64,000 nt of DNA from Arthrobacter_M sp030063245. Lineage in GTDB: Bacteria; Actinomycetota; Actinomycetes; Actinomycetales; Micrococcaceae. The DNA is taken from the NCBI RefSeq assembly GCF_051131705.1, contig NZ_CP180316.1, positions 3,658,001 to 3,722,000 of the forward strand, given 5' to 3'. A program made the position numbers and the translations under genes. This document shows, piece by piece, positions 40,915-49,212 of this stretch; the stretch's first letter is position 1; every line of letters begins with the position of its first letter. A model generated the notes under the pieces. The model was not told where the DNA came from. It searched no databases and was given only the letters and a program-made list of their open reading frames with translations.

Positions 40915-41313
40915 TTACCAGACGTAGGCGAGGACTTCCCCACCCACGCCTTTCTTGGCGGCCTGACGGTCGGTCAGCAGACCGGAAGACGTCGACAGTA
41001 TGGCGATACCCAGGCCACCGAGCACGCGCGGCAAGGTGGTGGACTTAGCGTAAACGCGCAGGCCGGGCTTAGAGATCCGACGGATGCCGGCGATTGAACG
41101 CTGGCGCTCCGGGCCGAATTTCAGGTCAATGGTCAGCTTCTTGCCGACCTCAGCGTCTTCGATCTTCCAGGCTGCGATGTAACCCTCAGCCTTGAGAATG
41201 TCGGCAACGTGTCCCTTGAGTTTGCTGTATGGCATGGTCACGGAATCGTGGTATGCCGAGTTTGCATTGCGCAGACGCGTGAGCATATCTGCGACAGGAT
41301 CTGTCATTGTCAT
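40915..41313 (-). CDS. rpsH: Ribosomal protein S8
   Basis: 132 residues (MTMTDPVADMLTRLRNANSA to GGEVLAYVW) with the STSSGLLTDRQAAKKGVGGE end. In E. coli S8 represses its own operon. Here rpsN does not precede it; only a 108-base gap with a hairpin separates rpsH from rplE. Confidence 0.97.
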   Translation of the reverse strand: MTMTDPVADMLTRLRNANSAYHDSVTMPYSKLKGHVADILKAEGYIAAWKIEDAEVGKKLTIDLKFGPERQRSIAGIRRISKPGLRVYAKSTTLPRVLGGLGIAILSTSSGLLTDRQAAKKGVGGEVLAYVW

Positions 41314-41359
41314 GTGGGCTCTTGCCCTCCCTCGAAACGGTTTCCTTGCCCGGCGCCAA

Positions 41360-41389
41360 GGCTTGTCGGGACCTCGGTCCCGACAAGCC
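41360..41389 (-). other. Hairpin between rplE and rpsH where rpsN is usually found
   Basis: GGCTTGTCGGGACC and GGTCCCGACAAGCC are fully complementary with only two bases between them. There is no T run, so it may slow transcription, stabilise mRNA or bind a ribosomal protein rather than terminate. Confidence 0.6.
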
Positions 41390-41421
41390 CTGCTACCGGA
41401 ATACCGGACCTGTTACGTAGA

Positions 41422-42021
41422 TTAGTTATCTTCGGTCTTGAACGGGAAGCCAAGCGCCTTCAGCAGCGCACGGCCCTCGTCGTCGGTCTTTGCGGTGGTG
41501 ACAACCGTGATGTCCATACCGCGGACGCGGTCGATGGAATCCTGGTCGATCTCATGGAACATAACCTGCTCGGTCAGACCGAAGGTGTAGTTTCCGTTGC
41601 CATCGAACTGCTTGCCGTTGAGCCCGCGGAAGTCACGGATACGCGGAAGAGCCAGCGACACCAGACGATCCACGAACTCCCACATGCGGTCGCCGCGCAA
41701 AGTTGCGTGCGTACCGATCGGCATGCCTTCGCGCAGTTTGAACTGTGCGATGGATTTGCGGGCCTTGGTGACCACGGGCTTCTGGCCGGTAATCAGGGTC
41801 AGATCGCGGACAGCGCCGTCGATCAGCTTGGAGTCCTTGGCGGCATCTCCAACACCCATGTTCACAACAACCTTGACCAGGCGGGGCACCTGGTTGACGT
41901 TCTCGTACTTGAAATCGTCAGCCAGGGTCTTCTTAATCTCGGCCGCGTAGCGGGCCTTCAGACGGGGCGCGACCTTCGGGGCAGCGTTATCGGCTGCGGC
42001 TTGCGTTACTGCTGCACTCAT
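41422..42021 (-). CDS. rplE: Ribosomal protein L5
   Basis: 199 residues. RLVKVVVNMGVGDAAKDSKL, KSIAQFKLREGMPIGTHATL and FHEIDQDSIDRVRGMDITVV are typical of L5, the 5S rRNA and tRNA-contacting protein. It overlaps rplX by 4 bases. Confidence 0.97.
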   Translation of the reverse strand: MSAAVTQAAADNAAPKVAPRLKARYAAEIKKTLADDFKYENVNQVPRLVKVVVNMGVGDAAKDSKLIDGAVRDLTLITGQKPVVTKARKSIAQFKLREGMPIGTHATLRGDRMWEFVDRLVSLALPRIRDFRGLNGKQFDGNGNYTFGLTEQVMFHEIDQDSIDRVRGMDITVVTTAKTDDEGRALLKALGFPFKTEDN

Positions 42022-42398
42022 GACAGGTCCTTCCCGGAGCTCTTGGCAACACGGACGCGGACGTCACGCGAGCGGCCGTCGCGCTCGACGGTCTCGGTGC
42101 GGTAGCCAACGCGCGTCGGCTTCTTCGTGGACGGGTCCACAACGGCGACGTTGGAAATGTGGATAGCGGCTTCCACCGTCTCGATGCCACCGGTCTTGGT
42201 GCCGCCCTGCGACTGCCCAGCCTTGGTGTGCTTCGTGACCCGGTTGACGCCCTCCACCAGCACGCGGTTCGTCTCCGGGAAAACGCGCAGAACCTTGCCC
42301 TGCTTGCCGCGGTCTCCGCCGCGCTCCTGCTTGGCGCCGGACATGACCTGAACCAGGTCACCCTTTTTGATCTTGAGCTTCACTGTTTTCTGTCCCAT
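42018..42398 (-). CDS. rplX: Ribosomal protein L24
   Basis: 126 residues. KLKIKKGDLVQVMSGAKQER with the KOW motif GDRGKQGKVLRVFPETNRVL, and VGYRTETVERDGRSRDVRVR near the end. It lies 3 bases after rplN. Confidence 0.97.
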   Translation of the reverse strand: MGQKTVKLKIKKGDLVQVMSGAKQERGGDRGKQGKVLRVFPETNRVLVEGVNRVTKHTKAGQSQGGTKTGGIETVEAAIHISNVAVVDPSTKKPTRVGYRTETVERDGRSRDVRVRVAKSSGKDLS

Positions 42399-42401
42399 GG
42401 T

Positions 42402-42770
42402 TTAGAGCACCTCCGGAGCAAGCGAGATGATCTTCATGAACTTCTTGTCGCGAAGTTCACGGCCAACGGGACCGAAGATACGGGTACCGCGGGGGTCGCC
42501 GTCGTTCTTCAGAATCACCGCAGCGTTCTCATCAAATTTAATGTAGGAACCATCCGCGCGGCGGCGTTCCTTCTTGGTGCGAACGATGACGGCCTTGACG
42601 ACGTCACCCTTCTTGACGTTTCCGCCCGGGATTGCATCCTTGACGGTGGCGACAATAACGTCACCGATGCCTGCGTAGCGACGGCCAGACCCACCGAGAA
42701 CACGGATGGTCAGGATTTCCTTGGCCCCCGTGTTGTCAGCGATCTTAAGTCGCGACTCCTGCTGAATCAC
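42402..42770 (-). CDS. rplN: Ribosomal protein L14
   Basis: 122 residues, the invariant length. MIQQESRLKIADNTGAKEIL and RGTRIFGPVGRELRDKKFMK are diagnostic. First gene after a 210-base gap downstream of rpsQ; that gap carries a hairpin. Confidence 0.97.
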   Translation of the reverse strand: MIQQESRLKIADNTGAKEILTIRVLGGSGRRYAGIGDVIVATVKDAIPGGNVKKGDVVKAVIVRTKKERRRADGSYIKFDENAAVILKNDGDPRGTRIFGPVGRELRDKKFMKIISLAPEVL

Positions 42771-42868
42771 TTAGTACTCCTGTCGTCGCGCCGGTTCTCT
42801 CAACGAGCCTTGCGGAACGGATATTTGTCTCATGGACGGCCTGGTGTCCAGAACCATCCCCACGGCCT

Positions 42869-42905
42869 CCCAATGTATGCCGCGCTGGGCGCAGCATACA
42901 TTGGG
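42869..42905 (-). other. Strong hairpin between rpsQ and rplN
   Basis: CCCAATGTATGC (42869-42880) pairs perfectly with GCATACATTGGG (42894-42905). It marks the border between the S10 and spc clusters. No T run follows on the minus strand. The remaining gap likely holds the spc promoter. Confidence 0.65.
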
Positions 42906-42980
42906 TCCTTCGGCCGCGTGGGCCCAAGGCATCTCCCGCCTTTGACGGCGCGTGCGGAGACCAGGCAAACTACAGTTTTG

Positions 42981-43301
42981 CTATTTGGCCTTTTCGAGAA
43001 TCTCGACCAGACGCCACCGCTTGGTAGCGGAAAGCGGCCGGGTTTCACTGATCAGAACCATGTCGCCGATGCCGGCGGTGTTCTGCTCATCGTGAACTTT
43101 GACCTTTGAGGTGCGACGGATAACTTTACCGTACAAAGCGTGCTTTACACGATCTTCAACCTCTACGACGATCGTCTTCTCCATTTTGTCGGAGACGACG
43201 TAGCCGCGAAGCTTCTTCCGGTCACCCCGGACCGCGGCCTTGGCCGCGCCCGTCGTGGCTCCGGTTTCAGCCGCGGCTGCATCCTTATGCTCAGTGCTCA
43301 C
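42981..43301 (-). CDS. rpsQ: Ribosomal protein S17
   Basis: 106 residues. The core is GYVVSDKMEKTIVVEVEDRV, then NTAGIGDMVLISETRPLSAT. About 25 residues at the start (STEHKDAAAAETGATTGAAK) are an extra Ala-rich extension. It overlaps rpmC by 4 bases. Confidence 0.97.
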   Translation of the reverse strand: MSTEHKDAAAAETGATTGAAKAAVRGDRKKLRGYVVSDKMEKTIVVEVEDRVKHALYGKVIRRTSKVKVHDEQNTAGIGDMVLISETRPLSATKRWRLVEILEKAK

Positions 43302-43672
43302 TTGGCGTCCTCCTCAGACTTGTCAGCCTTCTTGGCAGCCTTTTTGGCTTCCTTGTCGGCCTTGTCAGCCTTCTTTTCGGCGTCAGCCTTCTTGTCAGTC
43401 TTCTTGCCTGCCTTGTCCTCGGACACGGCATCCACCACCGCGGTGGCGACGGCCGGGCGGATGCCCAGCTCGCGCTCACGCAGCACGGTGTAGATCCGGG
43501 CAATGTCGCGCTTCACAGCGCGCAAACGACCGTGGTTTTCAAGCTGACCAGTGGCGGACTGGAAACGGAGGTTGAACAGCTCCTCCTTAGCTTTACGGAG
43601 TTCTTCAACGAGACGCTCGTTGTCCAAACCATCAAGCTGCTCAGGTGCAAGTTCCTTTGACCCAACTGCCAT
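43298..43672 (-). CDS. rpmC: Ribosomal protein L29 with long Lys/Ala tail
   Basis: 124 residues, against about 65-75 for the core. The core (LAPEQLDGLDNERLVEELRK to RDIARIYTVLRERELGI) is normal. The tail is a highly charged repeat (KTDKKADAEKKADKADKEAK). Tails of this type occur in related genera. It follows rplP after 2 bases. Confidence 0.96.
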   Translation of the reverse strand: MAVGSKELAPEQLDGLDNERLVEELRKAKEELFNLRFQSATGQLENHGRLRAVKRDIARIYTVLRERELGIRPAVATAVVDAVSEDKAGKKTDKKADAEKKADKADKEAKKAAKKADKSEEDAK

Positions 43673-43674
43673 TT

Positions 43675-44091
43675 CTATTCACCACCTTCGCGACGCACAA
43701 TGCGTGCCTTCAACGGGAGCTTGTGGATTGCCAGGCGCAGGGCCTCACGAGCTACCTCTTCATTTACACCAGACAGTTCAAACAGGACACGGCCCGGCTT
43801 GACGTTCGCGATCCACCACTCGGGTGAACCCTTACCGGAACCCATGCGGGTTTCGGCCGGCTTCTTTGTCAGCGGACGGTCCGGGTAGATGTTGATCCAG
43901 ACCTTACCGCCACGCTTGATATGACGCGTCATGGCGATACGAGCGGACTCGATCTGACGGTTCGTGACGTAGGCCGGAGTCAGCGCCTGGATTCCCCAGT
44001 CACCGAAGGTGACAGTGGTACCGCCGGTTGCCTGGCCGGAACGGCCGGGGTGGTGCTGCTTGCGGAACCTAACTCGACGTGGGATAAGCAT
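43675..44091 (-). CDS. rplP: Ribosomal protein L16
   Basis: 138 residues (MLIPRRVRFRKQHHPGRSGQ to RIVRREGGE). RQIESARIAMTRHIKRGGKV and VNEEVAREALRLAIHKLPLK are typical. It starts next to the rpsC stop. Confidence 0.97.
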   Translation of the reverse strand: MLIPRRVRFRKQHHPGRSGQATGGTTVTFGDWGIQALTPAYVTNRQIESARIAMTRHIKRGGKVWINIYPDRPLTKKPAETRMGSGKGSPEWWIANVKPGRVLFELSGVNEEVAREALRLAIHKLPLKARIVRREGGE

Positions 44092-44973
44092 TTAAGCCTG
44101 TCCTCCTTCTGCTGCCGGAGCAGCCGCCTGTGCCACGGGAGCGGCGGCCGCGGGGGCTGCGGCCGGAGCTGCACCCTCAGCGGACTCGCCCTGCGGGCGG
44201 TCATTACGACGACGGTCGCCGCCGCGGGGGGCGCCAGCGCCGCCCCGGGGTCCACGATCGCCGCCGTCGCCGTCCCTACGCGGGGCACGGCCTCGGGACG
44301 GAGCGGCAGCTGCCTGGGCAGCCAGCTCCTTGGACGTGACGTCGCCCTTGTAGATCCAGACCTTGACTCCGATGCGGCCAAACACAGTCTTGGCTTCGAA
44401 GAAGCCGTAGTCGATGTTGGCACGCAGGGTGTGCAGGGGCACACGGCCTTCGCGGTAGAACTCGGTGCGGGACATTTCCGCTCCGCCCAGACGGCCTGCA
44501 CAAGCGACACGGATGCCCTTGACGCTGCCGGTGCGCTGTGCCGACTGCATGGCCTTCTTCATCGCGCGGCGGAAAGCCACACGCGAAGTCAGCTGCTCGG
44601 CGATGCCCTGGGCCACCAGCTGCGCGTCTGCTTCCGGGTTCTTTACCTCCAGGATGTTCAGCTGCACCTGCTTCCCTGTGAGCTTCTCCAGCTCGCCGCG
44701 GATGCGGTCCGCCTCGGCGCCACGGCGGCCGATTACGATGCCCGGACGGGCCGTGTGGATATCCACACGGACGCGGTCCCGGGTGCGCTCGATCTCAACC
44801 TTGGAGATGCCGGCCCGCTCCATGCCGGTGGACATGAGCGCGCGGATCTTGATGTCCTCGCGGACAAAATCCTTGTAACGCTGCCCGGCCTTGTTGCTGT
44901 CAGCAAACCAGTGCGAAACATGGTCGGTGGTGATGCCGAGTCGGAACCCGTGCGGGTTTACTTTCTGTCCCAC
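44092..44973 (-). CDS. rpsC: Ribosomal protein S3 with RGG/Ala-rich tail
   Basis: 293 residues against about 210-235. MGQKVNPHGFRLGITTDHVS starts the protein and the KH domain holds RPGIVIGRRGAEADRIRGEL. After about residue 220 a tail runs through RGPRGGAGAPRGGDRRRND and then Ala/Pro repeats. It lies directly after rplV. Confidence 0.96.
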   Translation of the reverse strand: MGQKVNPHGFRLGITTDHVSHWFADSNKAGQRYKDFVREDIKIRALMSTGMERAGISKVEIERTRDRVRVDIHTARPGIVIGRRGAEADRIRGELEKLTGKQVQLNILEVKNPEADAQLVAQGIAEQLTSRVAFRRAMKKAMQSAQRTGSVKGIRVACAGRLGGAEMSRTEFYREGRVPLHTLRANIDYGFFEAKTVFGRIGVKVWIYKGDVTSKELAAQAAAAPSRGRAPRRDGDGGDRGPRGGAGAPRGGDRRRNDRPQGESAEGAAPAAAPAAAAPVAQAAAPAAEGGQA

Positions 44974-45339
44974 TTAGCGAGCCTCCTCTTTCTCGGGAGT
45001 TGCAACGACCAGGGTGATGTGGCTGGTGCGTTTCTTGATCTGGAACGCACGGCCCTGGGCCCGCGGCCGGAACCGCTTCATCGTTGCGCCTTCATCAACG
45101 AATGCTTCGCTGATGTACAAATCGCCTTCATCAAACGCGATGCTGTCGCGGTCAGCCAGTACGCGGGCGTTAGCCATCGCGGACTGGAGTACCTTGAAGA
45201 CCGGTTCTGAAGCTGCCTGGGGGGCAAACTTCAGTATCGCCATTGCCTCATTCGCCTGCTTGCCACGAATCAGGTTGACGACGCGCCGGGCCTTCATAGG
45301 CGTTACGCGAATATGACGCGCAATTGCCTTGGCTTCCAT
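44974..45339 (-). CDS. rplV: Ribosomal protein L22
   Basis: 121 residues. AIARHIRVTPMKARRVVNLI at the start and the C-terminal beta-hairpin MKRFRPRAQGRAFQIKKRTS that lines the exit tunnel; macrolide-resistance deletions were not seen in the hairpin. Confidence 0.97.
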   Translation of the reverse strand: MEAKAIARHIRVTPMKARRVVNLIRGKQANEAMAILKFAPQAASEPVFKVLQSAMANARVLADRDSIAFDEGDLYISEAFVDEGATMKRFRPRAQGRAFQIKKRTSHITLVVATPEKEEAR

Positions 45340-45377
45340 TGCTATCCTTCTCTCGTCTTAGCCGTCAGTGCAGGCGC

Positions 45378-45659
45378 CTAGCGGCGCTTGCCCTTACGGT
45401 CGTCCTTCACATGGCCGCGGAATGTCCGCGTCAGAGCGAATTCGCCGAGCTTGTGCCCGACCATCGACTCGGTCACAAACACGGGGATGTGCTTGCGCCC
45501 GTCATGCACGGCGATCGTGTGTCCCAGCATGTCCGGGATGATCATCGAGCGGCGGGACCAGGTCTTAATAACGTTCTTGGTGCCCTTTTCGTTTTCCGCA
45601 GCGACCTTGACAAAGAGGTGCTGGTCAACGAAAGGACCCTTTTTTAGACTGCGTGGCAT
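45378..45659 (-). CDS. rpsS: Ribosomal protein S19
   Basis: 93 residues, standard (MPRSLKKGPFVDQHLFVKVA to KGKRR), with WSRRSMIIPDMLGHTIAVHD and VTESMVGHKLGEFALTRTFR. Confidence 0.97.
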   Translation of the reverse strand: MPRSLKKGPFVDQHLFVKVAAENEKGTKNVIKTWSRRSMIIPDMLGHTIAVHDGRKHIPVFVTESMVGHKLGEFALTRTFRGHVKDDRKGKRR

Positions 45660-45670
45660 GCGTCAGGCTC

Positions 45671-46510
45671 CTATCGCTTGTTCTTGCCAGTACGACGGCG
45701 ACGCACAATGAGTTTGTCGCTCTCTTTGTTCGGGCGGCGGGTACGGCCCTCGGGCTTACCGTTCGGGTTGACTGGGTGACGTCCACCGGAAGTCTTGCCC
45801 TCACCACCACCATGGGGGTGGTCCACCGGGTTCATGGCCACACCACGCACGGTCGGGCGGACGCCCTTCCAGCGCATACGGCCGGCCTTACCCCAGTTGA
45901 TGTTGGACTGTTCAGCGTTACCGACCTCACCGATCGTCGCGCGGCAGCGGACGTCAACGTTGCGGATTTCGCCGGAAGGCAGTCGCAGCTGGGCGAAGCG
46001 GCCTTCCTTGGCGACGAGCTGGGTTGATGCTCCGGCGGAGCGGGCCATCTTGGCGCCGCCTCCGGGACGCAACTCCACGGCGTGGATAACGGTACCCACC
46101 GGGATGTTGCGCAGCGGCAGGTTGTTACCCGGTTTGATGTCGGCACTCGCGCCGGCCTCAACAAAGTCACCCTGCTTGAGCTTGTTCGGAGCGATGATGT
46201 ACCGCTTGGTGCCATCAAGGTAGTGCAGCAGCGCAATACGCGCGGTGCGGTTGGGATCATATTCGATCTCAGCAACGCGGGCATTAATGCCGTCTTTGTC
46301 GTGACGACGGAAGTCGATCAGACGGTACTGGCGCTTGTGGCCACCACCCTTGTGACGGGTCGTGATGCGGCCGGTGTTGTTGCGGCCACCCTTTTTGGGC
46401 AGCGGACGTACCAGAGACTTCTCCGGCGTCGACCGCGTGATTTCGGTGAAGTCGGCAACGCTCGAGCCACGACGGCCCGGGGTTGTCGGCTTGTATTTAC
46501 GGATTCCCAT
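45671..46510 (-). CDS. rplB: Ribosomal protein L2
   Basis: 279 residues, normal. MGIRKYKPTTPGRRGSSVAD, KRQYRLIDFRRHDKDGINAR, and the peptidyl-transferase-near VDHPHGGGEGKTSGGRHPVN are present. Confidence 0.97.
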   Translation of the reverse strand: MGIRKYKPTTPGRRGSSVADFTEITRSTPEKSLVRPLPKKGGRNNTGRITTRHKGGGHKRQYRLIDFRRHDKDGINARVAEIEYDPNRTARIALLHYLDGTKRYIIAPNKLKQGDFVEAGASADIKPGNNLPLRNIPVGTVIHAVELRPGGGAKMARSAGASTQLVAKEGRFAQLRLPSGEIRNVDVRCRATIGEVGNAEQSNINWGKAGRMRWKGVRPTVRGVAMNPVDHPHGGGEGKTSGGRHPVNPNGKPEGRTRRPNKESDKLIVRRRRTGKNKR

Positions 46511-46540
46511 GTTTTATTTCCTCGTTAAAGTGGTCTCCGC

Positions 46541-46846
46541 TTATGAAAGCGGACCGCCGAAGATGTCGATTGTGCCTTCTTTGAGGGTCACGATGGCACG
46601 CTTGGTGCCCTTGCGCTGACCCCATCCGAACTTGGTCCGCTTGCGCTTACCGGCACGATTGAGAGTGTTGATCGATTCGACCTTGACGGAGAAAATCTTC
46701 TCCACGGCCAACTTGATCTCGGTCTTGTTCGAGCGGGGGTCGACCAGGAAGGTGTACTTACCTTCATCGATCAAGCCGTAGCTCTTTTCCGATACGACGG
46801 GTGCAATGACGACGTCGCGCGGATCCTTGATGGTGGCGGCGCTCAC
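46541..46846 (-). CDS. rplW: Ribosomal protein L23
   Basis: 101 residues. RDVVIAPVVSEKSYGLIDEG and NTLNRAGKRKRTKFGWGQRK identify L23 at the exit tunnel. It overlaps rplD by 4 bases. Confidence 0.97.
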   Translation of the reverse strand: MSAATIKDPRDVVIAPVVSEKSYGLIDEGKYTFLVDPRSNKTEIKLAVEKIFSVKVESINTLNRAGKRKRTKFGWGQRKGTKRAIVTLKEGTIDIFGGPLS

Positions 46847-47661
46847 TTGGCGTCCTCCTCGGTTACTGGGGCTTCGACAGATGCCTCGGCCGCAGCCTTC
46901 GGAGCGGCCTTGGCCTTCGGTGCGGCCTTGGCCTTGGGGGCGGCCTTAGCTGCGGCTGCGTCAACCACTACTGAATCAACCACCACCGCTTCAATTGCAG
47001 CGTCGTCGGCGGCGGCGTCAACATCCTCAAGTCCGAGCAGCGCACCGGAAGCGAAAGCCTCCGCAGCAGCGTTGCCGGACACGAAAGCATCGTAGGCAGC
47101 CTTGGTGAAGACAACGTCGTCGGAAACCAGCACGTCGTAGGTGTTCAGCTGATCCACGTACAGCACGTGCAGGTCCGGCAGGTTGCGCACGGACAGTGCC
47201 ACGACGTCGTTTGACCGCTCAATCGCGACGAGCAGGTTCTTGCGCGCGGTGAGTGAACGCAATGCTGCCAGCGCTTCCTTGGCGGACGGCTTGGAGCCGC
47301 TCACCAGGTCGGCGACGACGTGGATACGGCCGTTGCGTGCCCGGTCGGAGAGAGCGCCGCGCAGTGCAGCTGCCTTCATCTTCTTGGGTGTGCGCTGGGA
47401 GTAGTCACGCGGTGTCGGCCCATGGACAACGCCACCACCGGTCATGTGAGGAGCACGGATGGAACCCTGACGGGCGCGGCCGGTGCCCTTCTGCTTGAAT
47501 GGCTTACGGCCTGCACCGGATACCTCGGCGCGGGTCTTCGTCTTGTGCGTGCCCTGGCGGGCAGCGGCAAGCTGAGCCACGACGACCTGGTGCAGCAACG
47601 GCACGTTGGTCTGAACGTCGAAGATCTCTGCAGGCAGGTCTACGGAAATAGTCTTTGCCAT
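46843..47661 (-). CDS. rplD: Ribosomal protein L4 with Ala/Lys-rich tail
   Basis: 272 residues against about 205-215 in most bacteria. The core has RAEVSGAGRKPFKQKGTGRA and RQGSIRAPHMTGGGVVHGPT (tunnel loop). The C-terminal about 60 residues are Ala/Val/Asp then KAAPKAKAAPKAKAAPKA repeats. It follows rplC by 4 bases. Confidence 0.96.
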   Translation of the reverse strand: MAKTISVDLPAEIFDVQTNVPLLHQVVVAQLAAARQGTHKTKTRAEVSGAGRKPFKQKGTGRARQGSIRAPHMTGGGVVHGPTPRDYSQRTPKKMKAAALRGALSDRARNGRIHVVADLVSGSKPSAKEALAALRSLTARKNLLVAIERSNDVVALSVRNLPDLHVLYVDQLNTYDVLVSDDVVFTKAAYDAFVSGNAAAEAFASGALLGLEDVDAAADDAAIEAVVVDSVVVDAAAAKAAPKAKAAPKAKAAPKAAAEASVEAPVTEEDAK

Positions 47662-47665
47662 TTGG

Positions 47666-48316
47666 TTATGCTCCCTTCACGGCAGTGCGCACGAGGACGA
47701 CCTGGCCGCGGGCGCCGGGAACGGCACCCTTGATGAGCAGCAGCGACTTCGCGGCGTCAACGCCATGAACCGTGAGGTTCAGCGTGGTGTGACGGACGGC
47801 GCCCATGCGGCCGGCCATGCGCACGCCCTTGAATACGCGGCTGGGGGTGGATGCGCCACCGATGGAGCCAGGCTTGCGGTGGTTCTTGTGAGCACCGTGC
47901 GAGGCACCGACGCCATGGAAGCCGTGACGCTTCATAACGCCGGCGAAGCCCTTGCCCTTTGAAGTACCGACGACGTCGACCTTCTGGCCGGCTTCGAAGA
48001 TCTCCACGGAGAGCTCCTGGCCGAGGGTGTAGGAGTCGGCGTCCGCGGTGCGCAGCTCGACGACGTGGCGACGGGGGGTGACACCGGCCTTGTCAAAGTG
48101 ACCAGCCAGCGGCTTGGTGACCTTGCGCGGGTCGATCTGGCCGTAGCCGATCTGGACGGCGGTGTAGCCATCAAGGTCTGCATTGCGCAGCTGGGTGATG
48201 ACGTTGGAATCGGCCTGGACGACGGTAACCGGCACAAGGCGGTTGTTTTCGTCCCAGACCTGGGTCATGCCGAGCTTCGTGCCCAGGATGCCCTTAACGT
48301 TGCGGGTAGCGGTCAT
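47666..48316 (-). CDS. rplC: Ribosomal protein L3
   Basis: 216 residues, standard. GILGTKLGMTQVWDENNRLV and VVGTSKGKGFAGVMKRHGFH, GVGASHGAHKNHRKPGSIGG are diagnostic. It follows rpsJ after 17 bases. Confidence 0.97.
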   Translation of the reverse strand: MTATRNVKGILGTKLGMTQVWDENNRLVPVTVVQADSNVITQLRNADLDGYTAVQIGYGQIDPRKVTKPLAGHFDKAGVTPRRHVVELRTADADSYTLGQELSVEIFEAGQKVDVVGTSKGKGFAGVMKRHGFHGVGASHGAHKNHRKPGSIGGASTPSRVFKGVRMAGRMGAVRHTTLNLTVHGVDAAKSLLLIKGAVPGARGQVVLVRTAVKGA

Positions 48317-48333
48317 AGTTTCTCAGCCCCTCC

Positions 48334-48642
48334 CTACAGCTTGATTTCGATGTTCACGTCGGCCGGCAGGTCAAGACGCATAAGCGAGTCAACAGCCTTC
48401 GGCGTGGGGTCGATGATGTCGATCAGACGCTTGTGCGTGCGCATTTCAAAGTGCTCGCGGCTGTCCTTGTACTTGTGAGGCGAACGGATAACGCAGTACA
48501 CGTTCTTTTCCGTCGGCAGCGGCACGGGGCCGACCACCGTTGCGCCTGCGCGCGTGACCGTCTCAACGATCTTCCGTGCTGATACGTCAATGACCTCATG
48601 GTCATATGACTTCAGCCGGATGCGGATTTTTTGTCCCGCCAT
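48334..48642 (-). CDS. rpsJ: Ribosomal protein S10 (NusE)
   Basis: 102 residues ([20 protein letters not shown] to ADVNIEIKL). Both a ribosomal protein and an antitermination factor. First gene of the S10 cluster. The 5' leader (48643-48760) holds a hairpin, GGGCACC...GGTGCCC at about 48727-48752. Confidence 0.97.
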
Positions 48643-49212
48643 GGCGTCGTGACTCTCTTTCCTGACATAGCGCCCTGCACTAGCGACACTGTTGACTAAA
48701 CGCTGTTTACTTACTCGTTCTGCCGGGCACCCGGTACTACCCGGTGCCCAGCGGTGCGGCTCTCACAGCCACGCTTCCAGCGGACTGAATCCGGACATAT
48801 CCGGGTTCCTCAATCGGCCGAAGCTCCGACCCCCGCGGTCGGGCGTGTCGCGGATCTAATGCGCACATACCCGTAAACCGCTGGGAGGTGGGTTATGTTT
48901 GGGCTTCAACTTGGACCCTGGCACCGAGCATTATCTCGATCGGGACACGAAGAAGCGCTTGAACAACTTATCCAGTATGGCGGATATCCGCGGCAAATGC
49001 CAATTCCCCAGCCGTCAGCGCCTGCCCCGGCGCCCGGAAAGCCATGGTTTCCCGCCCGGTGGCCCTGTGAGATGCTGGTGCTGTGACAGGGGCCACATCC
49101 GTGCCTGATGTGCTGGGCAGTTTGTTCATCCCGGTTGTTTATTCCCGTCTTCTTCCGGACCCCGCACCACCACCGGTCCTGTCGCCGTCGCCCATGTAAA
49201 GGAAGTCCGCTG
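48643..49212. other. Divergent intergenic region: S10 leader and GH1 upstream
   Basis: It holds the S10-cluster promoter(s) and leader on the minus strand. An inverted repeat, GGGCACCCGG/CCGGTGCCC, lies at about 48726-48752. A short plus-strand frame at 48895-49086 has a good GGGAGG before its ATG but no recognisable sequence, so it is not called. Confidence 0.45.

Noticed and set aside
48895..49086. Short plus-strand frame with a good ribosome-binding site before the GH1 gene
   Set aside because: Two overlapping frames begin in the same place, neither resembles a protein family, and the region must hold the S10 leader on the other strand.
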